NCBI GenBank assembly: GCA_021778415.1
Contig: JAJYCL010000004.1
Coordinates: 1-64,000 of the forward strand
Source of the DNA: a bacterium
GTDB lineage: Bacteria > Vulcanimicrobiota > Vulcanimicrobiia > Vulcanimicrobiales > Vulcanimicrobiaceae
Direction: 5' to 3'
Length of the DNA stretch: 64,000 nucleotides
Shown here: positions 18,661-27,646 of the stretch, one piece after another
Layout: each line of letters starts with the position of its first letter
How positions within the stretch are numbered: position 1 is the first letter of the stretch
The notes under the pieces: generated by a model
Seen by the model: the letters and a program-made list of their open reading frames with translations, nothing else
What the model was told of the DNA's origin: nothing
The model's database searches: none
Translations under genes and position numbers: made by a program

Positions 18661-20002
18661 ACTCGATACAACTCTGCGCGTCCACGGTGGCGTTCGCCTT
18701 GAAGGTTCCGTTGCAACGCACGGAGCCAAGAATGCCGCATTGCCGATTATGGCCGCCGCACTGCTTGCGCGTGGCGTCGTGCGATTGCGGCGCGTTCCGC
18801 GCATTACCGATGTCTCGGTGATGTGGTCGCTTCTCGAAGCCCTTGGTGCGCGTTTGGCATTCGATGGTGATGATGGGCTGCTCATCGATGCAAGTAATGT
18901 TGCGACGTATCGCGCGCCGTATGCGCTCGTGCGAAAGTTGGCGGCAAGCTTTGATGTTGCCGGTGCATTGTTGGGCCGGTTCGGACGTGCCGAAGTTCCG
19001 CTCCCGGGCGGATGTATTCTCGGCACGCGGGCGACGGATTTGCACGAACATGCATTTCGCGCTCTCGGTTGCACCGTTGAAAGTAAACACGGCTATTTGA
19101 TCGCAGAGCGCACTGGCGAACATCTTGTCGGGGCGGAAATAGATTTTCGGATGTCCAGTGTCGGCGCCACGAAAAACGCGCTCTTATCGAGTGTCAAAGC
19201 GGTCGGCACGACGACCATTCGTAATGTTGCCATGGAACCCGAAGTCGTCGATCTCTGTAATTTCCTCGTCGCAATGGGCGCGAAAATCAGCGGGATCGGC
19301 AGCGACACATTAATCGTCGAAGGCGTGACGGAACTCCACGGCGTCGATTATGAAATCATTGCCGATCGCATTGTTGCGGGCACGTTGCTGTTGTGCGGAG
19401 CCGCAACGAGAGGCGATGTGACGGTTACGCGCTGTGTGCCGGATCATTTAACGGCGTTACTCGATAAGATGCGCGGCTGCGGCGTTGCGATCACAACGGG
19501 AGACGATTGGATTCGCGCCGATGCGGCAACGGTCACCGGCGGGACGGATATTCTCACGGCCCCGCATCCGGGATTTCCCACCGACCTACAGCCGCAGATG
19601 GTCTCATTTTTGTGTACCGCACCGGGAACATCGGTCGTTGAAGAGACGATCTTTAATGCTCGCTTTTCGTATGTGAACGAACTTGCGCGCATGAATGCCG
19701 ATGTGCGCGTCGCGATGGAATCGAATACGGCGACGATTAAGGGCGGCATTCCGCTTTCCGGAGCGCCTGTCGAAGCTCCTGATATTCGCGCCGGTGCCGG
19801 CCTCGTTGTTGCAGCCCTCGCCGCCGGTGGTCAGACGGATATCATCGGCCTCGAATACATCGATCGCGGCTATTCGCGGCTCGAAGAAATGCTTTCAGAA
19901 CTCGGCGCTCAGGTCCAACGCAGTAGCGGTGTTACGCAGCTCGTGGAACCCGTCGCACTCTTTGAAACGAGCGCCTATCCAAGCGTTCGAACCGCCAGCT
20001 AA
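18650..20002 (+). CDS. murA: UDP-N-acetylglucosamine 1-carboxyvinyltransferase
   Basis: MurA performs the first committed step of peptidoglycan synthesis, adding enolpyruvate from PEP to UDP-GlcNAc; it is the fosfomycin target. Seen are HGAKNAALPIMAAALLA with the conserved Lys-Asn, and PLPGGCILGTRATDLH with the reactive cysteine retained, so fosfomycin sensitivity at this site would be expected. AAPHPGFPTDLQPQ-like and YIDRGYSRLEEML segments also match. I choose TTG 18650 with GGAGAAG ten bases upstream; the longer frame from 18581 would overlap the previous gene fully. Length about 450 residues (E. coli 419). Confidence 0.93.
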   Translation: MLDRLDTTLRVHGGVRLEGSVATHGAKNAALPIMAAALLARGVVRLRRVPRITDVSVMWSLLEALGARLAFDGDDGLLIDASNVATYRAPYALVRKLAASFDVAGALLGRFGRAEVPLPGGCILGTRATDLHEHAFRALGCTVESKHGYLIAERTGEHLVGAEIDFRMSSVGATKNALLSSVKAVGTTTIRNVAMEPEVVDLCNFLVAMGAKISGIGSDTLIVEGVTELHGVDYEIIADRIVAGTLLLCGAATRGDVTVTRCVPDHLTALLDKMRGCGVAITTGDDWIRADAATVTGGTDILTAPHPGFPTDLQPQMVSFLCTAPGTSVVEETIFNARFSYVNELARMNADVRVAMESNTATIKGGIPLSGAPVEAPDIRAGAGLVVAALAAGGQTDIIGLEYIDRGYSRLEEMLSELGAQVQRSSGVTQLVEPVALFETSAYPSVRTAS

Positions 20003-20018
20003 CACGAACATCATCTAG

Positions 20019-21008
<990 letters not shown>

Positions 21009-21019
21009 TCGCCGACATC

Positions 21020-21673
21020 ATGCAAACACTTGACGCAGTCAGCAGACCGCTTGACGAATGCGTCGAGGAAATCGCACGCGTCGTTTTTGCGTCGGGTACC
21101 GTTATTTACCCGACGGAAACGACATACGTCATCGGTTGCGACCCGTTTGATTCGGCGGCCATCGATCATCTCTATGGGGTAAAACGACGTCCCGATGCCA
21201 AGCCGCTGACGTTTCACGTCGCCTCCGTAGAGGAACTCCTCGAATATGCCGGGGGCAATCCGTTTGCGACGCTCGCCGCGCGGCGTTTGCTTCCGGCGGC
21301 CGTCGTGCTCCTCGTGCGGCGTCCTCAGTTCATCGACGGTGAAGTGACGGCTGGATTGCCGACGCTCGGTTTGCGGGTGCCGCATACGCCGATTGCGACG
21401 GCGATCTTGGCACGTTGTGGGCCCTTGGCGGCGACGAGTGCGAATATTAGTGGGGAGCGCGCGTACCGGGGCATCGGCGATACGAACGAGCTTCCGTCAG
21501 CCGATCTCCTCGTCTCGGCTGGGCCAACCGGGAGCGATGCCGAACCGTCCATTGTGGATATTTCCGGCTCACATCCGCTCCTGATTCGGGAGGGAGCCGT
21601 TTCCGCCGAACGCTTGCGGGAAACGTTTGGGGAGCTTCATTTCGTTGCTCCGAAGATCAGAGGGAGTCAATAA
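21020..21673 (+). CDS. tsaC: L-threonylcarbamoyladenylate synthase (Sua5/YciO/YrdC family)
   Basis: The enzyme makes threonylcarbamoyl-AMP from threonine, bicarbonate and ATP for the t6A modification of ANN-decoding tRNAs. The 217-residue protein carries VIYPTETTYVIGCDP, the KRRPDAKPL nucleotide-binding motif and the SANISGE motif of the YrdC domain; there is no C-terminal Sua5 domain. I start it at ATG 21020, just after mreB; its stop overlaps the next start by one base (TAATG). Confidence 0.88.
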   Translation: MQTLDAVSRPLDECVEEIARVVFASGTVIYPTETTYVIGCDPFDSAAIDHLYGVKRRPDAKPLTFHVASVEELLEYAGGNPFATLAARRLLPAAVVLLVRRPQFIDGEVTAGLPTLGLRVPHTPIATAILARCGPLAATSANISGERAYRGIGDTNELPSADLLVSAGPTGSDAEPSIVDISGSHPLLIREGAVSAERLRETFGELHFVAPKIRGSQ

Positions 21674-22317
21674 TGCGCCAACTCATTCTAGGCCTTGCCG
21701 TCATCGTGCTCGCGGTTTCACCGCCGTCGGGGAGCGCGACATTTGCTCTTGGCGATTATACGGTTCACGCAAAAGCCGTTGATTACAATATGAAGAGTGG
21801 CGATTTTAGCGTTCCGAACAAAGTGTATCTCACCAAACCTGGCAGCGATATCACCGCCGATCGTGCGAACGGAAATGGCAACACGAGTATCGCGACGTTA
21901 TATGGGCACGTCATTGTGCACGATACCAGCGGAAATTTAGGCGGTCTGTCGAGTGCGAAAAAAGCAGCGTCGCATGGCCCGTCAACGCTAACGACCGATA
22001 AATTGCAAATCAATGGGAAAACAAAAACCTATATTGCAACGGGCAACGTGCATTTTACTCAAGCCGATTCCGATGTTACGTCAGATCACGCCGTACTCGA
22101 CGATTTCACGCACACCCTGACGCTTGATGGAAGCGTCAAAATGTCGGGCAATGGGCGAAACCTCGCTGCCGATCATGTCGTCTACGACACGCTTTCCGGC
22201 CAGGCGCACGCCACCGGCAACGTCATCTTGCAGTTTGCGTCGAATGTACATCCGATTGCTACGCCAAAGCCGATTGTGATTAAAAATCCCTTGCAAAAGA
22301 AGAAAACTCCACCGTAA
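21673..22317 (+). CDS. LptA/OstA-like periplasmic protein
   Basis: A 214-residue protein with a signal peptide (MRQLILGLAVIVLAVSPPSG) followed by a run of short beta repeats, each with patterns like ADRANGNGNTSIATLYGHVIVHD and TSDHAVLDDFTHTLTLDGSVKM. These are typical of the OstA/LptA/LptC beta-jellyroll that bridges lipopolysaccharide across the periplasm. The C-terminus is Lys/Pro-rich. It supports a diderm envelope. No lptB or lptC is adjacent, so the exact Lpt role is uncertain; a general lipid-transport or OstA-like function is possible. Confidence 0.75.
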   Translation: MRQLILGLAVIVLAVSPPSGSATFALGDYTVHAKAVDYNMKSGDFSVPNKVYLTKPGSDITADRANGNGNTSIATLYGHVIVHDTSGNLGGLSSAKKAASHGPSTLTTDKLQINGKTKTYIATGNVHFTQADSDVTSDHAVLDDFTHTLTLDGSVKMSGNGRNLAADHVVYDTLSGQAHATGNVILQFASNVHPIATPKPIVIKNPLQKKKTPP

Positions 22318-22322
22318 CCGTT

Positions 22323-23594
22323 GTGGATCCCTCGCTGTTCGATCAAGAACGCGCCGCAGCAAAACGTGCTCTCCAGCCGCTTGCCGCGCGCATGCGCCCG
22401 CAAACGTTCGACGAACTCGTTGGTCACGAGGAGGTTATCGGTGTCGGCAAACCCTTGCGTACTGCCATCGAACGCGACCGTTGTCCCTCACTGATTCTTT
22501 GGGGGCCGCCCGGTGCCGGTAAAACGACGTTCGCTGAAATTATCGCGCATTCCACGAACGCAACATTTGAGCGAATCTCGGCGGTGAGTGCCGGCGTTGC
22601 GGATCTGCGCGCCATCGTCGCAAAAGCGCAAACCCGTGCGGGTGAAAGCCGTCGTACCGTGCTTTTCATCGATGAGATTCATCGCTTTAATAAGGCGCAG
22701 CAAGATGCGGTGCTCCCGTATGTTGAGGACGGTACGATCACCCTGATCGGCGCGACGACTGAGAATCCGTCGTTTGAAGTGAATTCCGCCTTGCTGTCGC
22801 GCGCTCGTGTTGTTGTTTTGCACGCATTGAGCGACGAAGCCCTTGATGCAATTCTCGAGCGAGCGCTGCACGATCCGGAGCGCGGCTTTGGTCATTTCGA
22901 TATTCGAATCGATGCCGATGCCCGAAACAGTCTTGTCCAGGCGGCAAACGGTGATGCGCGTGCGTTGCTCAATGCACTAGAGTTTGCCGTTGCAAGCGCG
23001 CCGCAAATCGGAACGACCAAGCATCTTGACCTTGCGACGATGCAGCAAGCCCTTCAACGACGATCAGGCGGCTACGATAAGGCCGGCGACGGGCACTACG
23101 ATACGGTCAGCGCGTACATCAAATCGGTGCGCGCTAGCGATCCGGATGCGGCGATCTATTGGTTGGCGAGAATGTTGGATGCGGGCGAAGAGCCGCTCTT
23201 TCTTGCGCGTCGCATGGTCATTCTCGCGAGCGAAGATATCGGGCTCGCCGATTCGCAGGCATTGCAAATTGCCGTTGCAGCCCAGCAAGCCGTTCATTTT
23301 ATCGGCATGCCGGAAGGCTACTATGCGTTAGCTCATGCGACCCTTTATTTGGCGCGGGCAAAAAAGAGCAATAGCGTTGGCGTGGCGTATGCCGCGGCGC
23401 TCGGCGACGTTCGGGAAACTCGGAGCGACCCGGTGCCACTGCATCTGCGCAACGCCCCAACGGGGTTGATGAAAGCGCTCGGGTACGGGCGGGACTATCA
23501 TTATGCCCATAACGATTACAGCATCACACAAGAAAATTTGCCCGAGAATCTGCGCGGGCATCGTTATTACACGCCCGGAGAGCACGATCGGTGA
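22323..23594 (+). CDS. rarA: replication-associated recombination protein A (AAA+ ATPase)
   Basis: RarA (MgsA) acts at stalled replication forks. The 423-residue protein has RPQTFDELVGHEEVIG, Walker A GPPGAGKTTFAEII, Walker B VLFIDEIHRFNKAQQDAVLP, the TTENPSFEVNSALLSRARV sensor block and a C-terminal MgsA tetramerisation part with MPEGYYALAHATLYLARAKKSN. It begins with GTG 22323 and its stop overlaps the next start (GTGA). Confidence 0.95.
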   Translation: MDPSLFDQERAAAKRALQPLAARMRPQTFDELVGHEEVIGVGKPLRTAIERDRCPSLILWGPPGAGKTTFAEIIAHSTNATFERISAVSAGVADLRAIVAKAQTRAGESRRTVLFIDEIHRFNKAQQDAVLPYVEDGTITLIGATTENPSFEVNSALLSRARVVVLHALSDEALDAILERALHDPERGFGHFDIRIDADARNSLVQAANGDARALLNALEFAVASAPQIGTTKHLDLATMQQALQRRSGGYDKAGDGHYDTVSAYIKSVRASDPDAAIYWLARMLDAGEEPLFLARRMVILASEDIGLADSQALQIAVAAQQAVHFIGMPEGYYALAHATLYLARAKKSNSVGVAYAAALGDVRETRSDPVPLHLRNAPTGLMKALGYGRDYHYAHNDYSITQENLPENLRGHRYYTPGEHDR

Positions 23595-24742
23595 TTGAGC
23601 GCATCTACCTCGATCACGCGGCGACAACGCCAGTCCGCGATGAAGTTCTCGCGGCGATGCTCCCGTGGTTTGCCAGTTACAACCCGAGTTCGTTGCATGC
23701 CGAAGGCCGGCGCGCGCGCGCGGCCCTCGATCAGGCGCGCGATGACGTCGCGGCGCTCTTAGGTGCTTCGCGTAAGGAGATTATTTTCTGCGGCAGTGGT
23801 TCGGAAGCCGATAATCTCGCGATCCTCGGGGTTGCCCGTCGGCACCGAGATCGCGGACGTCACGTGGTGACGGTGGCGACGGAACATCACGCCGTTCTCC
23901 ACGCGTTTGATGTATTGCGTGACGATGGGTTTGACGTGAGCGTTCTGCCGGTCGAATCGGATGGAAGCGTCGATCCCGAGCGGTTTTCGCATGCGCTGCG
24001 CGATGAGACGATCCTCGCGTCGGTAATGATGGCAAATAACGAAACGGGAGCGATCGCTCCCATTTCCGCACTCGCGACAATCGCGCATGAGCGTCGGGTT
24101 GCCTTTCATAGCGATGCGGTGCAAGCGGCGGCTTTCGAGGAGATCGATGTGCGGAAACTTGGCGTCGATTCACTCGCGCTTTCCGCCCATAAGTTCTACG
24201 GCCCCAAGGGCGTTGGGGTTCTGTGGGTACGCAGCGGGCTACCGATTGCCCCGATGGTTGTCGGCGGGGGTCAGGAATTCGGAACGCGTTCCGGCACTGA
24301 AAATGTCGCTGGGATCGTGGGGTTTGCCGCGGCCCTTCGGCTCGCCGTCGACGAGCGGGCGCAGGCGAAACGGCGCCTCAGCGAGCTCCGGGATCTGCTT
24401 GAAGCCGAGACTCTGCGCGGCGTCTCCGGTGTCGAAGCGGTGGTCCCGCCGGTGCGTTTGCCGCATATCAGCAACCTCGCCTTTAGCGGACTCTCCGGCG
24501 AAGCGTTGGCGATGCGCTTGGATCTCGACGGGGTCGCCGTTTCGACGGGCAGTGCCTGCACCTCCGGGGCGGTGGAGCCGAGTCATGTGCTTTCGGCCAT
24601 GGGCTTCTCCCGCGAACGCTGTCTCGGGAGCATCCGCCTCTCCCTGGGACGCACCACGAGCCGAGAGCAGATCCTCCAAGCAAGCGGGCGAATCGTTGCC
24701 GCAGTAGGGAGTCTGCGGGCTCTAGGCAGTACGATGGCGTAA
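23591..24742 (+). CDS. cysteine desulfurase (NifS/IscS family)
   Basis: A PLP enzyme of 383 residues that mobilises sulfur from cysteine for iron-sulfur clusters or tRNA thiolation. Motifs: YLDHAATTPVRDEV at the start, NNETGAIAPI, the PLP lysine in LSAHKFYGPKGVGVLWVR, and the active cysteine in STGSACTSGAVEPSHVL. The cysteine-loop form is group I (NifS/IscS type). No scaffold gene or mnmA is adjacent, so the target pathway is not shown. A selenocysteine-related role (Se mobilisation for SelD) is conceivable given the selenoprotein candidate at 44.4 kb, but this is speculation. Confidence 0.93.
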   Translation: MIERIYLDHAATTPVRDEVLAAMLPWFASYNPSSLHAEGRRARAALDQARDDVAALLGASRKEIIFCGSGSEADNLAILGVARRHRDRGRHVVTVATEHHAVLHAFDVLRDDGFDVSVLPVESDGSVDPERFSHALRDETILASVMMANNETGAIAPISALATIAHERRVAFHSDAVQAAAFEEIDVRKLGVDSLALSAHKFYGPKGVGVLWVRSGLPIAPMVVGGGQEFGTRSGTENVAGIVGFAAALRLAVDERAQAKRRLSELRDLLEAETLRGVSGVEAVVPPVRLPHISNLAFSGLSGEALAMRLDLDGVAVSTGSACTSGAVEPSHVLSAMGFSRERCLGSIRLSLGRTTSREQILQASGRIVAAVGSLRALGSTMA

Positions 24743-24799
24743 CTCTAGCTCGCTTGGGGAATACTCTTTCTAGGCGTTGCATTTTTCTCGGAGGTGTTC

Positions 24800-25213
24800 T
24801 TGCAGACGGGTTTTGATTGGACTATCGTTACCGACATCGGAGTGGGAGTCGGCATTTTTCTCTTCGGGTTGGGAACATTACTCGGCATGCTTGCGCTTGC
24901 GCGAACCCTACGCCGCGTTAACGCGACCTTGGATGTCGTCGATGAGCAGGTGCAAAATCTTGGAACACCGGTAGGCGAAATGCTGACGCATATCGGCGGA
25001 ATCAGTGAAACCGCAGATAAGACGGTCGCACGCTTAGGCGGCGTCGCAGACGCACTTGAAAACGTCGCAGGAACGCTTAGTCAAACGGTGACGTTAGCAA
25101 AGAACGCTGTGTCACCGGCAATGGTGAATGTCGGAGCGACGCTCACCGGAATTTCGGCTGGCCTACGCCGATTGGTCACCGGAAAACGCGCAGACGATCG
25201 CACAGAACAATAA
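24800..25213 (+). CDS. DUF948-like membrane-anchored coiled-coil protein
   Basis: A 137-residue protein: one N-terminal membrane helix (VGVGIFLFGLGTLLGMLALARTL), then a helical region with heptad-like hydrophobic spacing (NATLDVVDEQVQNLGTPVGEMLTHIGGISETADKTVARLG). This is the form of DUF948 (YtxG-like) proteins, which often sit beside YtxH-like genes as here. I prefer TTG 24800 because GGAGG lies at 24790-24794; GTG 24794 overlaps that site. Function unknown; the pair is general-stress-associated in Bacillus, which fits the sigma-B-like genes that follow. Confidence 0.75.
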   Translation: MQTGFDWTIVTDIGVGVGIFLFGLGTLLGMLALARTLRRVNATLDVVDEQVQNLGTPVGEMLTHIGGISETADKTVARLGGVADALENVAGTLSQTVTLAKNAVSPAMVNVGATLTGISAGLRRLVTGKRADDRTEQ

Positions 25214-25225
25214 AAGGGGAGAGAA

Positions 25226-25561
25226 ATGGCAAACGATAGTCGCGGCGGTTTCGCCGCGGGGTTGGTAGTGGGAGCTTTGCTCGGCGGTGCAGTCGCGTGG
25301 ATTGCAATGGATGAAGAAACGCGAGATTTGCTCATCGGCAAAGCGCGCGAAGCAAGTAATGTCGCAATGGATGCGACGAGCGATCTTCGTGGAAAAGTCG
25401 ACGATGCTGCGCAACAATGGCAACAAAGCGCATCGCAGCTCTACGAGCGCGGACGCTCAGTCGTCGATCAAGCACGCGATACAATGGGTTCTGCCGTCGA
25501 AGAAGGGCGTGCTCAAGCCGATCAACTGCGCAAAACGCTTGGTTTAGACCACGATGCCTGA
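25226..25561 (+). CDS. YtxH-like protein
   Basis: A 111-residue protein with an N-terminal glycine-rich membrane segment (GGFAAGLVVGALLGGAVAWIAM), followed by a helical, apolipoprotein-like tail rich in Gln, Ala and charged residues. That is the YtxH domain layout. A strong AAAAGGGGAGAG site precedes the ATG. It overlaps the rsbV-like start by eight bases, tying this envelope/stress protein to the sigma-factor module downstream. Confidence 0.82.
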   Translation: MANDSRGGFAAGLVVGALLGGAVAWIAMDEETRDLLIGKAREASNVAMDATSDLRGKVDDAAQQWQQSASQLYERGRSVVDQARDTMGSAVEEGRAQADQLRKTLGLDHDA

Positions 25562-25916
25562 GGCCCGAGGAGTGGAAATTAAGATCTCAATTCGTAAAGC
25601 GAATGACGCAACGTCGGTCATCGAACTCGTCGGCGAGATTGATGTCTATACGTCACCGAAAGTCAAAGATGCCGTCAGCGGTCTTATCGATTCGGGAATC
25701 TATAATATCATTATCGATTTGGCGCAAGTAAAATATATCGATTCAACCGGGCTCGGCGTTTTGATCGGCGGATTAAAACGTGTTCGCGAACACGGCGGAA
25801 GCGTTCATCTTATTTGCAATAATCCGCAAATCCGCAAGATTTTCGATATCACCGGACTCGTGAAAATATTCGGTATATTCGATACCGAAGAGGCGGCATT
25901 ACGCGCGCTGAAGTGA
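25554..25916 (+). CDS. rsbV: anti-sigma factor antagonist (RsbV/SpoIIAA, STAS domain)
   Basis: In partner-switching, the unphosphorylated STAS protein binds the anti-sigma kinase and frees the sigma factor. The 120-residue product is one STAS domain: IELVGEIDVYTSPKVKDAV, then AQVKYIDSTGLGVLIGGLKR, where the Ser before Thr-Gly-Leu is the usual phosphorylation site. It is followed by an rsbW-like and a sigB-like gene with four-base overlaps, a complete module. The first residues overlap YtxH; an in-frame GTG 18 bases later could be the true start. Confidence 0.92.
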   Translation: MPEARGVEIKISIRKANDATSVIELVGEIDVYTSPKVKDAVSGLIDSGIYNIIIDLAQVKYIDSTGLGVLIGGLKRVREHGGSVHLICNNPQIRKIFDITGLVKIFGIFDTEEAALRALK

Positions 25917-26326
25917 CGGGAAGCGATTCCATTGAGTTGGCAATTCCGAGACGGGCGGAATACGTCGCCGTAGCGCGGCTTTCCGTTGCTGCAATTGCCG
26001 GGCGTCTGCGCTTTTCCATCGAGGATGTCGAAGATGTGAAGTTGGCGGTCGCCGAGGCGTGTACGGGAGCGATTGCCCGCGGATCGCAACTTGGTGGACG
26101 CATCGAATTGCTTTTTGAGGGCGGTGATGAGGCTCTCCATGTGCGCGTCGTTGCCTTCGCGCCGCTTTCCGATCTGCAAGAGTTGCGCGGAGATCATGGA
26201 CAAGGACCGCGCATTGGGGCGCTCGGATCCTATCTTATCCGCGCGTTGATGGATGAAGTACGTTATGAAAAAGGCTCGCATGGTGCGCTCGACCTCATTA
26301 TGAGCAAGCGGCAGCAATTCGTGTGA
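25913..26326 (+). CDS. RsbW-like anti-sigma factor with degenerate ATP site
   Basis: A 137-residue GHKL-type domain placed between rsbV and the sigma gene, as expected for the anti-sigma kinase. Helix 1 reads DVEDVKLAVAEACTGAIARG; in RsbW/SpoIIAB the N-box is EAxTNA, so the Mg-binding Asn is replaced by Gly. The DxGxG box is also not recognisable (FAPLSDLQELRG occupies that area), although the later IGALGSYLIRALMDEVRY block matches the family. It may bind the sigma factor without kinase activity. GTG start overlapping rsbV. Confidence 0.78.
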   Translation: MTGSDSIELAIPRRAEYVAVARLSVAAIAGRLRFSIEDVEDVKLAVAEACTGAIARGSQLGGRIELLFEGGDEALHVRVVAFAPLSDLQELRGDHGQGPRIGALGSYLIRALMDEVRYEKGSHGALDLIMSKRQQFV

Positions 26327-27072
26327 GGTCCCGCGATGCTTTCATTCGACTCGTCCAATTGCGACAAGCGAGCGATAGTGGGCAAGCGTACCAACAACTC
26401 CGAGATGAACTGATCGTAGCGAATTTAAATCTCGTCTACTTTCTCGCCGGGCGATTCGCCGGACGAGGTGAGCCATTCGATGATTTAGTTCAAGTGGGCA
26501 TGATCGGTTTACTCAAAGCGATCGATCGCTACGAACCGGAGCGAGGATTTGAATTCGCGACGTTTGCCACGCCGACGATTATCGGTGAAATAAAACGGTA
26601 TTTTCGCGATAAGGGTTGGTCGATACGCGTGCCGCGCAGACTACAAGAACTCGTTCTCGGAGTGAATACCGCAAATGAACGCTTGGCAATGCGCTTTGGC
26701 CGACACCCGACGATTGCCGAACTAGCGACGGAACTGCAAGCCCGCGAAGATGAAATTGTCGAAGCGATGGATTTGGCGCAAAGCTCGTCGCCGCTTTCGC
26801 TGGAAGCCGAGTTGCACGATGATGAATCCGGTACACGACTAGCGGATCGAATTGCATCGGAGGACGATGATTTCGCGATGCTTGAAGATCGGGAGCGCGT
26901 GACGTCGGCATTACGTATGCTCGGCGGTAGAGAGCGGGCGGTTCTCGAATTACGGTATTACGAATCGATGTCCCAGGCCGAAGTTGCGAAACACCTCGGC
27001 GTTTCGCAAATGCATGTGTCGCGGATTCAGAGCCGCGCTTTAGATCGCTTGCGCGCGTTTTTGCGTGAGTGA
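26323..27072 (+). CDS. RNA polymerase sigma factor, SigB/SigF/SigG type
   Basis: A 249-residue sigma-70 family group 3 factor. Region 2 shows NLNLVYFLAGRFAGRGEPFDDLVQVGMIGLLKAIDRYEPERGFEFATFATPTIIGEIKRYFRDKGWSIRVPR, cut here into its obvious 2.1-2.4 parts: the DDLVQVGMIGL core-binding and RYFRDKGWSIRVPR DNA contact regions. Region 3 (LQELVLGVNTANERLAMRFGRHPTIAELA) and region 4 helix-turn-helix (MSQAEVAKHLGVSQMHVSRIQSRAL) follow. Its neighbours make it the output of the partner-switching module. Target promoters are not evident. Confidence 0.93.
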   Translation: MRSRDAFIRLVQLRQASDSGQAYQQLRDELIVANLNLVYFLAGRFAGRGEPFDDLVQVGMIGLLKAIDRYEPERGFEFATFATPTIIGEIKRYFRDKGWSIRVPRRLQELVLGVNTANERLAMRFGRHPTIAELATELQAREDEIVEAMDLAQSSSPLSLEAELHDDESGTRLADRIASEDDDFAMLEDRERVTSALRMLGGRERAVLELRYYESMSQAEVAKHLGVSQMHVSRIQSRALDRLRAFLRE

Positions 27073-27604
27073 TTCGGTGCGGAGAATTCCGGCATCCGAG
27101 TACCGGATTATGCCGTGGAAAAACGGTGGCGGAACGACGCTTGAGATTGCCCGCGACGCAAATGAGCCTCCGCATTGGCGCTTGAGCGTTGCGACGATCG
27201 CGCAGAGCGGTCCATTCTCGGAATTTCCCGGCTATGATCGCAGTATCGCGGCCATAGGCGGAGGGCCGGTGACGTTGAGCGTCGATGCCCGAGCGTTGCC
27301 GCTTCGGCCGAATGAACCGCATGCGTTTCGCGGCGAATCCAGCGCGCATGCGGTGCTGGCCGGTTCGCCGGCGCGCGATTTCAACGTGATGACCTTACGC
27401 GCCCATGCTACGCATGTCGTCCAGTACGTGGATCTCGCCGCACATGCGCGGCTAGCGGTTCCGGCAAATGAGCGTGCCTTCATCTACGTTCCCGGGGGCG
27501 ATACGCTGGTCATCGACGGACCGTGCGATCTCGATCTCGCGCCCGAGCTTGGGCTCGTCCAGGCCTTCGTGGTTCGGATTCGTCAGGAACCACCGCGGTC
27601 GTAA
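27065..27604 (+). CDS. HutD/Ves family protein
   Basis: The 179-residue bicupin-like protein matches HutD/Ves: the N-terminal RIPASEYRIMPWKNGGGTTLEIA, then WRLSVATIAQSGPFSEFPGYDRSIAAIGG, the two family hallmarks. HutD is linked to histidine utilisation in Pseudomonas as a possible formiminoglutamate sensor, but no hut genes are here. GTG 27065 overlaps the sigma factor stop by eight bases; the C-terminus is followed by a short gap and alaS. Confidence 0.85.
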   Translation: MSDSVRRIPASEYRIMPWKNGGGTTLEIARDANEPPHWRLSVATIAQSGPFSEFPGYDRSIAAIGGGPVTLSVDARALPLRPNEPHAFRGESSAHAVLAGSPARDFNVMTLRAHATHVVQYVDLAAHARLAVPANERAFIYVPGGDTLVIDGPCDLDLAPELGLVQAFVVRIRQEPPRS

Positions 27605-27646
27605 GGGGCTGCGGGCCGTGGGCGCTAATATGATGAGCACAGACCT

